Shown: positions 8,428 through 17,369 of the stretch, piece by piece
Layout: each line of letters opens with the position of its first letter
How positions within the stretch are numbered: the stretch's first letter is position 1
Source of the DNA: Streptomyces sp. NBC_00620
Lineage (GTDB): Bacteria; Actinomycetota; Actinomycetes; Streptomycetales; Streptomycetaceae
Assembly: GCF_026341825.1 (NCBI RefSeq)
Contig: NZ_JAPENY010000003.1
Coordinates: 2,108,001-2,172,000 of the forward strand
Direction of reading: 5' to 3'
DNA length: 64,000 nucleotides
Notes under the pieces: model-generated
Told to the model about the DNA's origin: nothing
The model's input: only the letters and a program-made list of their open reading frames with translations
Database searches by the model: none
Position numbers and translations under genes: made by a program

Positions 8428-9189
8428 TCAAACGTTCACACCGTGCGAGCGGAGGTACGCGACGGGGTCGATGTCCGAGCCATACTCGGCGGTCGTCCGG
8501 GCCTCGAAGTGGAGGTGCGGCCCGGTGGTGTTGCCGGTGGACCCGGAGAGGCCTATCTGCCGGCCCGGGGTGACCGTCTGGCCCACGGAGACGCCGATGG
8601 ACGACAGGTGGCCGTACTGCGTGTACGTGCCGTCGTTCATCTTGATGACGATGTTGTTGCCGTAGGCGCCGCCCCAGCCGGCCTCGACGACGGTGCCAGA
8701 GCCGACCGCGTGGACCGAGGTGCCGGACGCGGCATGGAAGTCGATGCCGGTGTGGCTGCCGGAGGACCAGAGGCTGCCGCCGGTCTTGTAGCCGGTGGAG
8801 ACGTACGAGCCGGTGACCGGCGAGACGAAGGTGTTGAGGCGCTTGCGCTCGGCCTCGCGGGCGGCGCGCTCCTTGGCCTCGCGCTCCTCCTTGGCCTTCT
8901 CCTCGGCCTTCTTCTTCGCGGCCGCGTCGGCCTTCTTCTTCGCCGCTGCCTCGTCGGCGGCGTGCTGCTGGGCCGCGGCCTGTGCGTCGATCTGGTCGGC
9001 GATCGAGTCACCGATCTCGATGGCCTGGGTCAGACCGGTCTGCTCGACGGAGTTGTCCGCGGCGAGCGCCGGGGAGGCCAGGGAGCCGAGGACGCCGGTG
9101 GTGAGCGCCGCGACGCCGATGGCGTTCTTGGTCGTGCGCTGCACGCGGCTCGGGCGACGGTGCTTGCCTGTGCCACAGGTGAACGCCAT
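8428..9189 (-). CDS. Secreted M23 family metallopeptidase (cell-wall hydrolase)
   Basis: A 253-residue exported peptidoglycan endopeptidase of the LytM type. Residues 1-43 form a long Streptomyces signal peptide ending in SPALAAD. Residues about 60-118 are a Lys/Glu/Ala-rich coiled coil. Residues about 135-245 are the M23 domain with HTGIDFH (zinc His and Asp) and GPHLHFE (zinc His plus catalytic His). All metal ligands are present, so the enzyme should be active, unlike EnvC-type activators. AAGGAAAGG precedes the ATG. Expression is controlled by the c-di-AMP riboswitch in its roughly 210-nt leader, which links wall cleavage to the second messenger that reports osmotic and potassium status. 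Confidence 0.95.
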   Translation of the reverse strand: MAFTCGTGKHRRPSRVQRTTKNAIGVAALTTGVLGSLASPALAADNSVEQTGLTQAIEIGDSIADQIDAQAAAQQHAADEAAAKKKADAAAKKKAEEKAKEEREAKERAAREAERKRLNTFVSPVTGSYVSTGYKTGGSLWSSGSHTGIDFHAASGTSVHAVGSGTVVEAGWGGAYGNNIVIKMNDGTYTQYGHLSSIGVSVGQTVTPGRQIGLSGSTGNTTGPHLHFEARTTAEYGSDIDPVAYLRSHGVNV

Positions 9190-9214
9190 GTAGGGGCTGA
9201 TCCTTTCCTTCCTT

Positions 9215-9354
9215 CTCGCCTACCGGGTTAGCTGACGGGTTCGGAGCAGGAAGGTCTCCTACGGACCACCTCCGGAGAGGGCGTCCGATTCACCCCAGGG
9301 ACTACGTGTGGGTCCCCGGCTCCCCTGGCTCGCGCCGTACGGGGACTAAGCGAT
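9215..9354 (-). promoter_or_regulatory. c-di-AMP riboswitch (ydaO-yuaA type)
   Basis: On the reverse strand the leader of the M23 gene contains the class hallmarks: GGGGTGAATC, a GGAGGTGG...CCTTCC arm, and CCCGTCAGCTAACCCGGTAG close to the 3' end. A closing helix can form between TCGCTT (9348-9353) and AGGCGA (9216-9221). In Streptomyces this class precedes resuscitation-promoting factors and M23 wall hydrolases, and high c-di-AMP lowers their expression. The 3' end lies 25 bp before the start codon, leaving room for the ribosome-binding site just outside the aptamer. Confidence 0.92.
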
Positions 9355-9405
9355 GGCTGTCCGGTGCCGCGGGCGCGGCGCACTGCCTGACGAACAGCCG
9401 GACCG

Positions 9406-9435
9406 ACGCTAAACGGGACATCTTTCAATCGACAA
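9406..9435 (-). promoter_or_regulatory. Putative promoter of the riboswitch-M23 transcript
   Basis: On the reverse strand TTGTCG (9430-9435) and TAGCGT (9406-9411) are 18 bp apart, a fair match to vegetative Streptomyces promoters. Initiation would be near 9400, giving a leader of about 210 nt. Between this and the aptamer, GGCTGT and ACAGCC (about 9355-9400) can form an additional long hairpin. Confidence 0.5.
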
Positions 9436-9502
9436 ACGGATCACGGCTTTTGTAGCGCATGCCACAGGGCAGACAGGCAACCTCTCTATCAATACGGACA
9501 AA

Positions 9503-9540
9503 TGGGGGCCCAGGAGACTCCGTGGTCTCCTGGGCCCCCA
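9503..9540 (-). terminator. Intrinsic terminator of the M16 peptidase operon
   Basis: A perfect 16-bp inverted repeat (TGGGGGCCCAGGAGAC and its complement) with a 6-nt loop begins 35 bp past the stop codon of the downstream M16 gene. On the minus strand it is followed by ATTTGT. Confidence 0.8.
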
Positions 9541-9575
9541 TGGGAGCGTGCTGTCCCGCCCTGCCCTACTCGGCT

Positions 9576-10964
9576 CTACTCCGCCGGAACGACGCTCACT
9601 TCACCGATTCCGAGCGCCTTGACGGGCTCCTCGATCGTCGCGGCGTCGCCCACCAGGACGGTCACCAGGCGGTCCACCGGGAAGGCGCTCACGGCGGCCG
9701 CGGTGGCCTCCACGGTGCCGGTGGCGGCGAGCTGCTGATACAGCGTCGCCTGGTAGTCGTCGGGCAGGTGCTGCTCGACCTGGTCGGCCAGCGTGCCCGC
9801 GACGGCCGCCGCCGTCTCGAACTTGAGGGGCGCCACACCCACCAGGTTCTGTACGGCGATGTCGCGCTCGGCGTCCGTCAGGCCCTCCGCGGCGAGGGTG
9901 CGCAGCACCTTCCAGAGGTCGTCGAGTGCCGGGCCGGTGTTCGGGGTGTCCACGGAGCCGCTGATGGCGAGCATCGCGATACCGGTGCCGTCCGGGGCCG
10001 AGCGCAGCACCTGGCCGAACGCCCGCACACCGTAGGTGTAGCCCTTCTCCTCGCGCAGGACACGGTCCAGGCGCGAGGTGAGGGTGCCGCCGAGGCAGTA
10101 CGTACCGAGCACCTGGGCGGGCCAGACGCGGTCGTGCCGGTCGGCGCCGACACGGCCGATGAGCAGCTGCGTCTGGACGGCGCCGGGACGGTCCACGATG
10201 ACGACACGGCCGGTGTCGTCGGCGGTCACCGGCGGCACGGGGCGCGGCTCGGCGGACGAGCCGGTCCAGGCGCCGAGCGTGTCGGCGAGCAGCGCGTCGA
10301 CGTCGACCCCGGTGAGGTCGCCGACGATCACGGTGGTGGCCGTGGCGGGGCGTACGTGCTTCTCGTAGAAGGCGCGTACGGCTCCCGAGTCGATCGCCTC
10401 GACCGTCTCCTCGGTGCCCTGGCGCGGACGGGACATGCGCGAGGTGGCCGGGAACAGCTCCTTGGAGAGCTCCTTCGCCGCGCGGCGGGCCGGGTTGGCG
10501 GTCTCGTGCGGGATCTCGTCCAGCCGGTTGCGCACCAGCCGCTCGACCTCGCTGTCCGCGAACGCCGGTGCCCTCAGGGCGTCGGCGAGCAGATCGAGCG
10601 CCTTCGGGAGGCGCGAGACGGGGACTTCGAGCGACAGGCGTACGCCGGGGTGGTCGGCGTACGAGTCGAGCGTGGCCCCGCAGCGCTCCAGCTCGGCCGC
10701 GAACTCCTCGGCGGAGAGCTTGTCGGTGCCCTCGGAGAAGGCCCTCGCCATGATCGTGGCGATGCCGTCGAGGCCCGCGGGCTCGGCCTCCAGCGGCGCG
10801 GCGAGCAGCACCTCCACGGCGACGACCTGCTGGCCGGGGCGGTGGCAGCGCAGCACGGTCAGGCCGTTGCCGAGGGTGCCCCGCTCGGGTGCGGGGAACG
10901 CCCACGGCCTGGCCTCGCCGGCCTGCGGCTGGGGGTGGAACTCCATGGTGGCGAGCTCGGTCAC
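9576..10964 (-). CDS. M16 family peptidase-like protein lacking the zinc motif (partner subunit)
   Basis: A 462-residue M16 (pitrilysin/insulinase superfamily) protein with the usual two homologous halves. Where active members carry HxxEH, this one reads DGIATIMARAFSEGT, so it cannot bind zinc. The C-terminal half keeps the arginine/tyrosine-type substrate-binding segment (YCLGGTLTSRLDRVLREEKG region). It starts with a GTG that overlaps the TGA of the upstream M16 gene (GTGA), so the two are translationally coupled. Such active/inactive pairs form heterodimers like mitochondrial processing peptidase. It is probably the non-catalytic subunit that shapes the peptide chamber. Confidence 0.92.
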   Translation of the reverse strand: MTELATMEFHPQPQAGEARPWAFPAPERGTLGNGLTVLRCHRPGQQVVAVEVLLAAPLEAEPAGLDGIATIMARAFSEGTDKLSAEEFAAELERCGATLDSYADHPGVRLSLEVPVSRLPKALDLLADALRAPAFADSEVERLVRNRLDEIPHETANPARRAAKELSKELFPATSRMSRPRQGTEETVEAIDSGAVRAFYEKHVRPATATTVIVGDLTGVDVDALLADTLGAWTGSSAEPRPVPPVTADDTGRVVIVDRPGAVQTQLLIGRVGADRHDRVWPAQVLGTYCLGGTLTSRLDRVLREEKGYTYGVRAFGQVLRSAPDGTGIAMLAISGSVDTPNTGPALDDLWKVLRTLAAEGLTDAERDIAVQNLVGVAPLKFETAAAVAGTLADQVEQHLPDDYQATLYQQLAATGTVEATAAAVSAFPVDRLVTVLVGDAATIEEPVKALGIGEVSVVPAE

Positions 10965-12304
10965 TTCGCCGCCTCCTCGTCGGTGTCTTCGGCGTCTTCA
11001 GCGGCGATCGGTTCGTAGACGAGCACCGCGCGGTTGTCGGGGCGCAGGCGGGACTTGGCGACCTCCTGGACCTCCTCGGCGGTGATGTCGAGGACGCGCT
11101 GTACGGCGGTCAGGGCGAGCTGCGGGTCGCCGAACAGGACGGCGTACCGGCACAGTTCGTCGGCGCGGCCCGCGACCGTGCCGAGCCTGTCCAGCCACTC
11201 GCGCTCCAACTGGGCCTGGGCGCGCTCCATCTCCTCGGCCGTGGGGCCCTCCTCGGCGAACCGGGCGAGCTCCTCGTCCACGGCGGCCTCGATGACGGGG
11301 ACCTCGACATCGCCGGAGGTCTTCACGTCGAGCCATCCCAGGGAGGGCGCTCCGGCGAGCCGCAGCAGGCCGAACCCGGCCGCGACGGCGGTGCGGTCGC
11401 GGCGTACGAGCCGGTTGTAGAGCCGGGAGGACTCGCCGCCACCGAGGACGGTCAGCGCCAGGTCGGCGGCGTCACCCGCGCGCGTGCCGTCCTCCGGGAG
11501 CCGGTAGGCGGCCATCAGCGCGCGCGAGGGGACCTCTTCCTCGACGACCTCGCGCAGCTCCTCGCCCATGGTGTCGGGCAGGGCGCCGTCGCGCGGGGCG
11601 GGCTTGCCGTCGTGCCCGGCGATGGAGCCGAAGTACTTCTCGATCCAGGCGAGCGTCTGCTCGGGGTCGATGTCCCCGACGACCGAGAGCACCGCGTTGT
11701 TGGGCGCGTAGTAGGTGCGGAAGAACGCGCGGGCGTCCTCCAGGGTGGCCGCGTCCAGGTCGGCCATCGACCCGATCGGGGTGTGGTGGTACGGGTGGCC
11801 CTCCGGGTACGCGAGGGCGGTCAGCTTCTCGAACGCGGTCCCGTAGGGCACGTTGTCGTAGCGCTGCCGCCGCTCGTTCTTGACGACGTCCCGCTGGTTC
11901 TCCATGGACTCGTCGTCGAGCGCGGCGAGCAGCGAGCCCATCCGGTCCGCCTCCAGCCAGAGGGCGAGCTCCAGCTGGTGGGTGGGCATGGTCTCGAAGT
12001 AGTTGGTGCGCTCGAAGCTGGTGGTGCCGTTCAGCGAACCACCGGCTCCCTGCACCAGCTCGAAGTGGCCGTTGCCCTTCACCTGTCCCGAGCCCTGGAA
12101 CATCAGGTGCTCGAAGAGGTGGGCGAGTCCTGTACGCCCCTTGACCTCGTGGCGCGAGCCGACGTCGTACCAGAGGCACACCGCGGCGACCGGGGTCAGG
12201 TGGTCCTCGGAGAGCACCACGCGCAGGCCGTTGGCCAGGCGGTGCTCGGTCGCTGTCAGCCCGCCGGAGCCTGCCTCAGCTGTGGCCGTGTGACCCATGG
12301 GCAT
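10961..12304 (-). CDS. M16 family zinc metallopeptidase (catalytic subunit)
   Basis: A 447-residue M16 protease. The inverted zinc motif HLFEH is at residues 62-66, and the third ligand region, MENQRDVVKNERRQRYDN, lies about 75 residues later, so the site is complete. There is no signal peptide, so a cytoplasmic location is expected. The start ATG at 12302-12304 has GAAGGGA 6 bp upstream; a second ATG two codons downstream is possible. The next gene in the operon is the zinc-less partner, overlapping by 4 bp. The gene is divergent from parC with a 258-bp gap. The substrate is unknown; relatives degrade peptides or mature secreted factors. Confidence 0.94.
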   Translation of the reverse strand: MPMGHTATAEAGSGGLTATEHRLANGLRVVLSEDHLTPVAAVCLWYDVGSRHEVKGRTGLAHLFEHLMFQGSGQVKGNGHFELVQGAGGSLNGTTSFERTNYFETMPTHQLELALWLEADRMGSLLAALDDESMENQRDVVKNERRQRYDNVPYGTAFEKLTALAYPEGHPYHHTPIGSMADLDAATLEDARAFFRTYYAPNNAVLSVVGDIDPEQTLAWIEKYFGSIAGHDGKPAPRDGALPDTMGEELREVVEEEVPSRALMAAYRLPEDGTRAGDAADLALTVLGGGESSRLYNRLVRRDRTAVAAGFGLLRLAGAPSLGWLDVKTSGDVEVPVIEAAVDEELARFAEEGPTAEEMERAQAQLEREWLDRLGTVAGRADELCRYAVLFGDPQLALTAVQRVLDITAEEVQEVAKSRLRPDNRAVLVYEPIAAEDAEDTDEEAAK

Positions 12305-12562
12305 GTACGTCCCTTCGATCGCGGAAAACTACGGATTTCCTGTCGGTCCTGCCACTGTATGCAAGCGCGCGGACAGGTGGCGAAGTTCCCGCACCTCGTA
12401 CGCCCAGAGCGAGAATCGCGAACGGCGAACGACCCCGTGAAGGACCCTCCGAACCCCTCAACGGACGGGTCGTGGTCCGCGTTGTCAGTGGGGCGGTCCA
12501 CAATGGTGCGCGTCAGAACCCGTTCATGCCCCGGCAGAGACTGTGAAGGAGTCGCAGCAGCG

Positions 12563-15022
12563 ATGGCCCGCCGCAGCACGAAGACCCCGCCGCCCGACGA
12601 CTCGTACGAGGAGAAGATCCTCGACATCGACGTCGTGGATGAGATGCAGGGCTCCTTCCTCGAGTACGCGTACTCGGTCATCTACTCGCGAGCCCTGCCG
12701 GACGCCCGCGACGGCCTCAAGCCCGTGCACCGTCGCATCGTCTACCAGATGAACGAGATGGGCCTGCGCCCCGACCGCGGCTATGTGAAGTGCGCCCGCG
12801 TCGTCGGCGAGGTCATGGGTAAGCTCCACCCGCACGGTGACGCGTCGATCTACGACGCGTTGGTGCGCCTGGCCCAGCCCTTCTCGATGCGCCTGCCGCT
12901 GGTCGACGGCCACGGCAACTTCGGCTCGCTCGGCAACGACGACCCGCCGGCCGCCATGCGTTACACCGAGTGCCGGATGGCCGACGCCACGTCACTCATG
13001 ACCGAGTCCATCGAAGAGGACACGGTCGACTTCTCGCCGAACTACGACGGCCAGGAACAGGAGCCGGGCGTCCTCCCGGCGGCGTACCCGAACCTGTTGG
13101 TCAACGGCGCGTCCGGCATCGCAGTCGGCATGGCCACGAACATGCCGCCGCACAACCTCGGCGAGGTCATCGCGGCCGCCCGCCACCTGATCCGCTACCC
13201 GGGCGCCGATCTGGACACGCTGATGAAGCACGTCCCGGGCCCCGACCTGCCCACCGGCGGCCGGATCGTCGGCCTGACCGGGATCAGGGACGCGTACGAG
13301 ACGGGCCGCGGCACCTTCAAGATCCGCGCCACGGTGTCGGTGGAGGACGTGACGGCGCGCCGCAAGGGCATCGTCGTCACCGAACTGCCGTTCACCGTCG
13401 GCCCGGAGAAGGTGATCGCCAAGATCAAGGACCTGGTCGGCGCCAAGAAGCTGCAGGGCATCGCCGACGTGAAGGACCTCACGGACCGCATGCACGGCCT
13501 GCGCCTGGTCATCGAGATCAAGAACGGCTTCGTGCCTGAGGCGGTCCTGGAGCAGCTCTACAAACTGACGCCGATGGAGGAGTCCTTCGGCATCAACAAC
13601 GTGGCGCTGGTGGACGGCCAGCCCCTCACCCTCGGCCTCAAGGAGCTCCTCGAGGTCTACCTCGACCACCGCTTCGAGGTCGTACGCCGCCGCAGCGAGT
13701 TCCGCCGCACCAAGAAGCGCGACCGGCTGCACCTGGTCGAGGGCCTCCTCGTCGCCCTGATCGACATCGACGAGGTCATCCGCCTCATCCGCTCCAGCGA
13801 CAACTCGGCGCAGGCCAAGGAGCGCCTGATCGAGCGCTTCTCGCTCAGCGACATCCAGACGCAGTACATCCTGGACACGCCGCTGCGCCGGCTGACCAGG
13901 TTCGACCGCATCGAGCTGGAGTCGGAGCGCGACCGGCTCAACGGCGAGATCGACGAGCTGACCGGCATCCTGGATTCGGACTCGGAGCTGCGCAAGCTGG
14001 TCTCCACCGAACTGGCCGCGGTCGCCAAGAAGTTCGGCACCGACCGGCGCACGGTGCTCCTGGAGTCCGCGGGCGCCGCCGCCGCGACGGTCCCGCTCCA
14101 GGTCGCGGACGACCCGTGCCGGGTCCTGCTGTCCTCGACGGGCCTGCTCGCCCGTACGGCCAACGGCGACCCCTTCGGAGAAGCCGAGGAGAGCAAGCGC
14201 ACCAAGCACGACCTGATCGTCTCCGCGGTGCCCGCCACGGCCCGCGGCGAGATCGGCGCGGTCATCTCCTCCGGCCGCCTGCTGCGGCTGAACGTGATCG
14301 ACCTCCCGCAACTGCCGGAGACGGCGTCGGCGCCCAACCTCTCCGGAGGCGCGCCGATTTCGGAGTTCCTGTCCTCCCTGGAGGCGGACGAGACGGTGAT
14401 CTGCCTGACGACGCTCGACGAGTCGTCACCGGGCCTGGCGATCGGCACGGAACAGGGCGTCGTCAAGCGCGTGGTCCCCGACTATCCCTCGAACAAGGAG
14501 GAGTTGGAGGTCATCACGCTCAAGGACGGTGACCGGATCGTCGGCGCGGTCGAGCTGCGCACCGGCGAGGAGGACCTGGTCTTCATCGCGGACGACGCCC
14601 AGTTGCTGCGCTATCAGGCCTCGCAGGTCCGCCCGCAGGGCCGGGCGGCGGGCGGCATGGCGGGCATCAAGCTCACCGAGGGCGCGAAGGTGATCTCCTT
14701 CACAGCGGTCGACCCTGCGGTGGACGCGGTGGTCTTCACGGTCGCCGGCTCGCGCGGCACGCTCGACGACTCCGTCCAGACGACGGCCAAGCTGACCCCG
14801 TTCGACCAGTACCCGCGCAAGGGCCGCGCCACGGGCGGCGTGCGCTGCCAGCGGTTCCTGAAGGGCGAGGACTGCCTCTCCCTCGCCTGGGCGGGCCCGT
14901 CCCCGGCACGGGCCGCGCAGAAGAACGGCACACCGGCCGAACTGCCGGAGATGGACCCGCGCCGCGACGGCTCGGGTGTGTCCCTGGCGAAGACGGTGGG
15001 AGTGGTGGCGGGCCCGGTGTAG
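12563..15022 (+). CDS. parC: DNA topoisomerase IV subunit A (GyrA/ParC family)
   Basis: An 819-residue type IIA topoisomerase subunit that cuts and rejoins DNA with ParE and decatenates daughter chromosomes. The winged-helix/tower region reads ALPDARDGLKPVHRRIVYQM. The catalytic tyrosine is Tyr134 in AAMRYTE, followed by EEDTVDFSPNYDG and YPNLLVNG. The C-terminal beta-pinwheel starts near residue 500; I did not see a canonical GyrA box (QxxGGxG-type), consistent with ParC rather than GyrA. The ATG at 12563 has GAAGGA 16 bp upstream. The ParE partner lies about 14 kb away on the minus strand, as in S. coelicolor. The stop codon is only 10 bp from the end of the convergent GTPase gene, and TAGCC...GGCTA at 15020-15035 may act as a shared weak terminator. 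Confidence 0.93.
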   Translation: MARRSTKTPPPDDSYEEKILDIDVVDEMQGSFLEYAYSVIYSRALPDARDGLKPVHRRIVYQMNEMGLRPDRGYVKCARVVGEVMGKLHPHGDASIYDALVRLAQPFSMRLPLVDGHGNFGSLGNDDPPAAMRYTECRMADATSLMTESIEEDTVDFSPNYDGQEQEPGVLPAAYPNLLVNGASGIAVGMATNMPPHNLGEVIAAARHLIRYPGADLDTLMKHVPGPDLPTGGRIVGLTGIRDAYETGRGTFKIRATVSVEDVTARRKGIVVTELPFTVGPEKVIAKIKDLVGAKKLQGIADVKDLTDRMHGLRLVIEIKNGFVPEAVLEQLYKLTPMEESFGINNVALVDGQPLTLGLKELLEVYLDHRFEVVRRRSEFRRTKKRDRLHLVEGLLVALIDIDEVIRLIRSSDNSAQAKERLIERFSLSDIQTQYILDTPLRRLTRFDRIELESERDRLNGEIDELTGILDSDSELRKLVSTELAAVAKKFGTDRRTVLLESAGAAAATVPLQVADDPCRVLLSSTGLLARTANGDPFGEAEESKRTKHDLIVSAVPATARGEIGAVISSGRLLRLNVIDLPQLPETASAPNLSGGAPISEFLSSLEADETVICLTTLDESSPGLAIGTEQGVVKRVVPDYPSNKEELEVITLKDGDRIVGAVELRTGEEDLVFIADDAQLLRYQASQVRPQGRAAGGMAGIKLTEGAKVISFTAVDPAVDAVVFTVAGSRGTLDDSVQTTAKLTPFDQYPRKGRATGGVRCQRFLKGEDCLSLAWAGPSPARAAQKNGTPAELPEMDPRRDGSGVSLAKTVGVVAGPV

Positions 15023-15032
15023 CCCGGCCCGG

Positions 15033-16172
15033 CTACTCGGAATCCTTGTCCTGTACGTAGCGGAGGACGCCCCACATGCTGTGCTCGTCGGCGTGTGGGG
15101 CGTCCTCTTTGCACGCCTCCAGTTCCTTGGCCAGGGCAGCGGTGTCGATGCCCGAGCCGATGAGGACGAGCTGGGTGAGGCGCTCGGCGGCGCCCTGGGC
15201 CCAAGGTTCCGGGTAGAAGCGCAGGAACCGTCCGACGGCATGGACGGCGTAGCGATTGCCGCGGTCGTGGGCGCCGAAATCGACGTACCCCTTGATGCGG
15301 TAGAGCCCTTCGGGCCTGCTGTCCAGGAAGTCCATCAACCGCCGGGGGCTGAGCGGGACTTCGGAGGTGAAGGAGAGGGATTCGTAGGCGGAGTGGAGGT
15401 GGTCGGCATGGTCGTGCCCTTCATCCCCGTCGTGCTCATGGAGATCGTCGAAGGACAGCTGCCCGATGCGCTCCTCGGCCGGCCTGCAGTCGAAGAGGAA
15501 CTCGGGATCGACGCGGCCGTAGGTGGCGGGCACGACGGCGGCCCGGTCGGCGAGTTCCCGGACGACGCGAAGCACCCGCTCGCCGTCCGTCGCCCGGTCG
15601 ATCTTGTTGACGACGACGAGATCCGCGAGGGCGAGATGCCGGTCGATCTCGGGATGCTTCTCCCGCGTGCCGTCGAACTCGGCGCCGTCGACGACCTCGA
15701 CGAGCCCCCCGTACACGATCCGCGGATGCTCACTGGCCAGCACCATCCGCACCAGCTCCTGAGGCTCCGCGAGCCCGCTCGCCTCGATCACGATGACGTC
15801 GATACCGGCCGAGGGCTGAGCGAGCCGCTCCAGATAGACATCGAGCTCACTCGCGTCGACGGCACAGCACAGGCACCCGTTCCCCAGTGAGACGGTGGAA
15901 TCCCCGAGCGCCCCGGCCACCGCCATCGCGTCGATCTCGATCGCGCCGAAGTCATTGACGACGGCCCCGATCCGGCTGCCTCCGCTGCGGTGCAGGAGGT
16001 GGTTGAGCAGGGTGGTCTTGCCGGATCCCAGGAAGCCGGCGAGGACGATGACGGGGATCTGCCGCATGGCTGCCTCCCCGGTCGACGGCTGCTCGCCCGG
16101 GATCTGCCGCATGGCTGCCTCGCCACTCGACGGCTGCTTGCCAGGGATCTGCTGCGGACTGGGCTGGCTCAA
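15033..16172 (-). CDS. CobW/ZNG1-family metallochaperone GTPase
   Basis: A 379-residue G3E-type P-loop GTPase. From the inner methionine MRQIPVIVLAGFLGSGKTT the P-loop GFLGSGKT is clear. GNGCLCC is the CxCC metal site, EASGLAEP the switch region, and NKID the guanine-specificity motif. A His/Asp-rich stretch (HEHDGDEGHDHADHLH) near residue 250 should bind zinc or another divalent metal, and the C-terminal CobW_C domain follows. Such proteins deliver metal to target enzymes. The first 35 residues are a tandem repeat of QIPG(K/E)QPS(S/T)GEAAMR that carries additional ATG starts at 16067 and 16112. I chose the TTG at 16172 because AGAGGT lies 8 bp upstream of it. Confidence 0.92.
   Translation of the reverse strand: MSQPSPQQIPGKQPSSGEAAMRQIPGEQPSTGEAAMRQIPVIVLAGFLGSGKTTLLNHLLHRSGGSRIGAVVNDFGAIEIDAMAVAGALGDSTVSLGNGCLCCAVDASELDVYLERLAQPSAGIDVIVIEASGLAEPQELVRMVLASEHPRIVYGGLVEVVDGAEFDGTREKHPEIDRHLALADLVVVNKIDRATDGERVLRVVRELADRAAVVPATYGRVDPEFLFDCRPAEERIGQLSFDDLHEHDGDEGHDHADHLHSAYESLSFTSEVPLSPRRLMDFLDSRPEGLYRIKGYVDFGAHDRGNRYAVHAVGRFLRFYPEPWAQGAAERLTQLVLIGSGIDTAALAKELEACKEDAPHADEHSMWGVLRYVQDKDSE
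16054..16156 (-). repeat. 45-bp tandem repeat at the 5' end of the GTPase gene
   Basis: Units begin at 16054, 16099 and 16144 (the last partial, about 13 bp), each opening with GGGATCTGC on the plus strand. Each full unit encodes 15 residues, so the frame is kept. The first two units also carry an in-frame ATG each, so the duplication multiplied possible start codons. Confidence 0.9.
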
Positions 16173-16524
16173 CGGGCGACCTCTTTCACACCGGTGCGTA
16201 CACCGGCTCGGGACCGGCTCCCGTACGCGGGCGGCTCACGCACCGGCACTCGTACGAGGAATGAATGCCGACCCAGGATACGAGTGGGAGGAAACGCCGC
16301 GAAGTGAACGATTGTTAGCGGCGCTCGCGGGGCACACGTTGGGCATGGCGCCGGTGAACGCCACCCGCACATCCCTCCGTGCGCCTCTTCTCCGCCTCCC
16401 TGCCGATCAGAGCCGCTCGGCAAAACTGGGAGACGGCAAGCGCGCCGCCCACCGCTCGCCGGTCCGCTCCCTGTCGCCCCACAACCGACGACCGGCGGAA
16501 CGGTCGCCTGATTCGGGGGTTGAC
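16173..16524. other. Intergenic region between divergent GTPase and DUF6082 genes
   Basis: A 352-bp divergent promoter region. It contains several GTACG/CGTAC and ACCGG palindromic fragments near 16190-16260 but no gene with acceptable codon bias. I found no clear Zur-type operator upstream of the metallochaperone gene. Confidence 0.6.
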
Positions 16525-17031
16525 ATGGCCACACAGATTTCCGCGATACGGAGGTTCGGCTCAGGCACCTGGGCCAAGCTCGCGTTCGCAGCCAACTCCG
16601 TCGCGGAACGAAGCTCACGACAGCGCAGGCGCGCCGTGCTCACCGAGCAGCACCGGCTCCACTTCGACCTGTTGTGCAAGGCCATGGACGATCCGGCCCT
16701 CGCTTCCGTCCTCAACACATACGAGACCGAAATCACGCATGAGGAGCAGCGGCAGTACCTGTTCGCGAATGCCCTCTACATCAACGCCCTGTACTTCTAC
16801 CGGATCGGAGCCCTGTCGCGCGCCGAACTCCACGGCCACTTCCGCGTCATGTGCCAGAACATGATCTTCCGGAAATACTGGGCGGCTACGGAGCACCACC
16901 GCAAGAGCCTGCCTGACTCGTCCGAGGAGGCCAAACTGGGCCGGATGATGGACGGACTGATTCAGGATCAGGCTGATTCCGACACCGAGGAGTGGTGGGT
17001 CGTCGGAGAGCCCGACGACGAGTCGCAGTGA
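16525..17031 (+). CDS. DUF6082 family protein (uncharacterised)
   Basis: A 168-residue soluble protein resembling the Streptomyces DUF6082 family. It is helical, with a membrane-free N-terminus and a conserved-looking core: LCKAMDDPALASVLNTYE, QRQYLFANALYINALYFYRIG, LHGHFRVMCQNMIFRKYW. The start is an ATG with GGGGG 8 bp upstream; the reading frame is open much further 5' but that part lacks family similarity. No enzyme motif is visible. The next gene downstream is a small protein of unknown role after 338 bp. Relatives often occur in many copies per Streptomyces genome, and a signalling or regulatory role is only a guess. Confidence 0.75.
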   Translation: MATQISAIRRFGSGTWAKLAFAANSVAERSSRQRRRAVLTEQHRLHFDLLCKAMDDPALASVLNTYETEITHEEQRQYLFANALYINALYFYRIGALSRAELHGHFRVMCQNMIFRKYWAATEHHRKSLPDSSEEAKLGRMMDGLIQDQADSDTEEWWVVGEPDDESQ

Positions 17032-17256
17032 CTCTTCACACCAGACGGCACCCTCGCAGGTGGCCCGCACCTTTCGCGCGCCCTCCCGTACCCCCGTGCG
17101 CCACCAGTGACCCCGATGCACCCTTATGCCACTGTTCGTCAAGGGAGGATGTCGAACTTCACTCGGCTGCTCGTTGTTTCTTTCTGCACTACGGACGACA
17201 GAAGCCAGTAAGTTGTCGCCTGGCCAGATTCCTGACCACTCCGACGAACACCCCTG

Positions 17257-17330
17257 CGCTCGGAGACATTGCCTCCGGCGCACATCTCCGCTCGGAGTCC
17301 GTCACGCTCCGAGGACCCCTCAGCTCGGAG
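17257..17330. repeat. Four-fold CGCTCGGAG-type direct/inverted motif upstream of small gene
   Basis: The nonamer CGCTCGGAG occurs at 17257 and 17289, with variants CGCTCCGAG at 17305 and AGCTCGGAG at 17322, within the 338-bp gap before the 78-residue gene. Apart from this the gap (17032-17369) holds no supported gene. Confidence 0.55.
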
Positions 17331-17369
17331 GACGCCCATCATTCCGAGCCATAAGGTTGGTACCTCTCT

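Noticed and set aside
17151..17213. 20-codon ORF after GGGAGG
   Set aside because: The Shine-Dalgarno sequence abuts the ATG with no spacing, so translation is unlikely.
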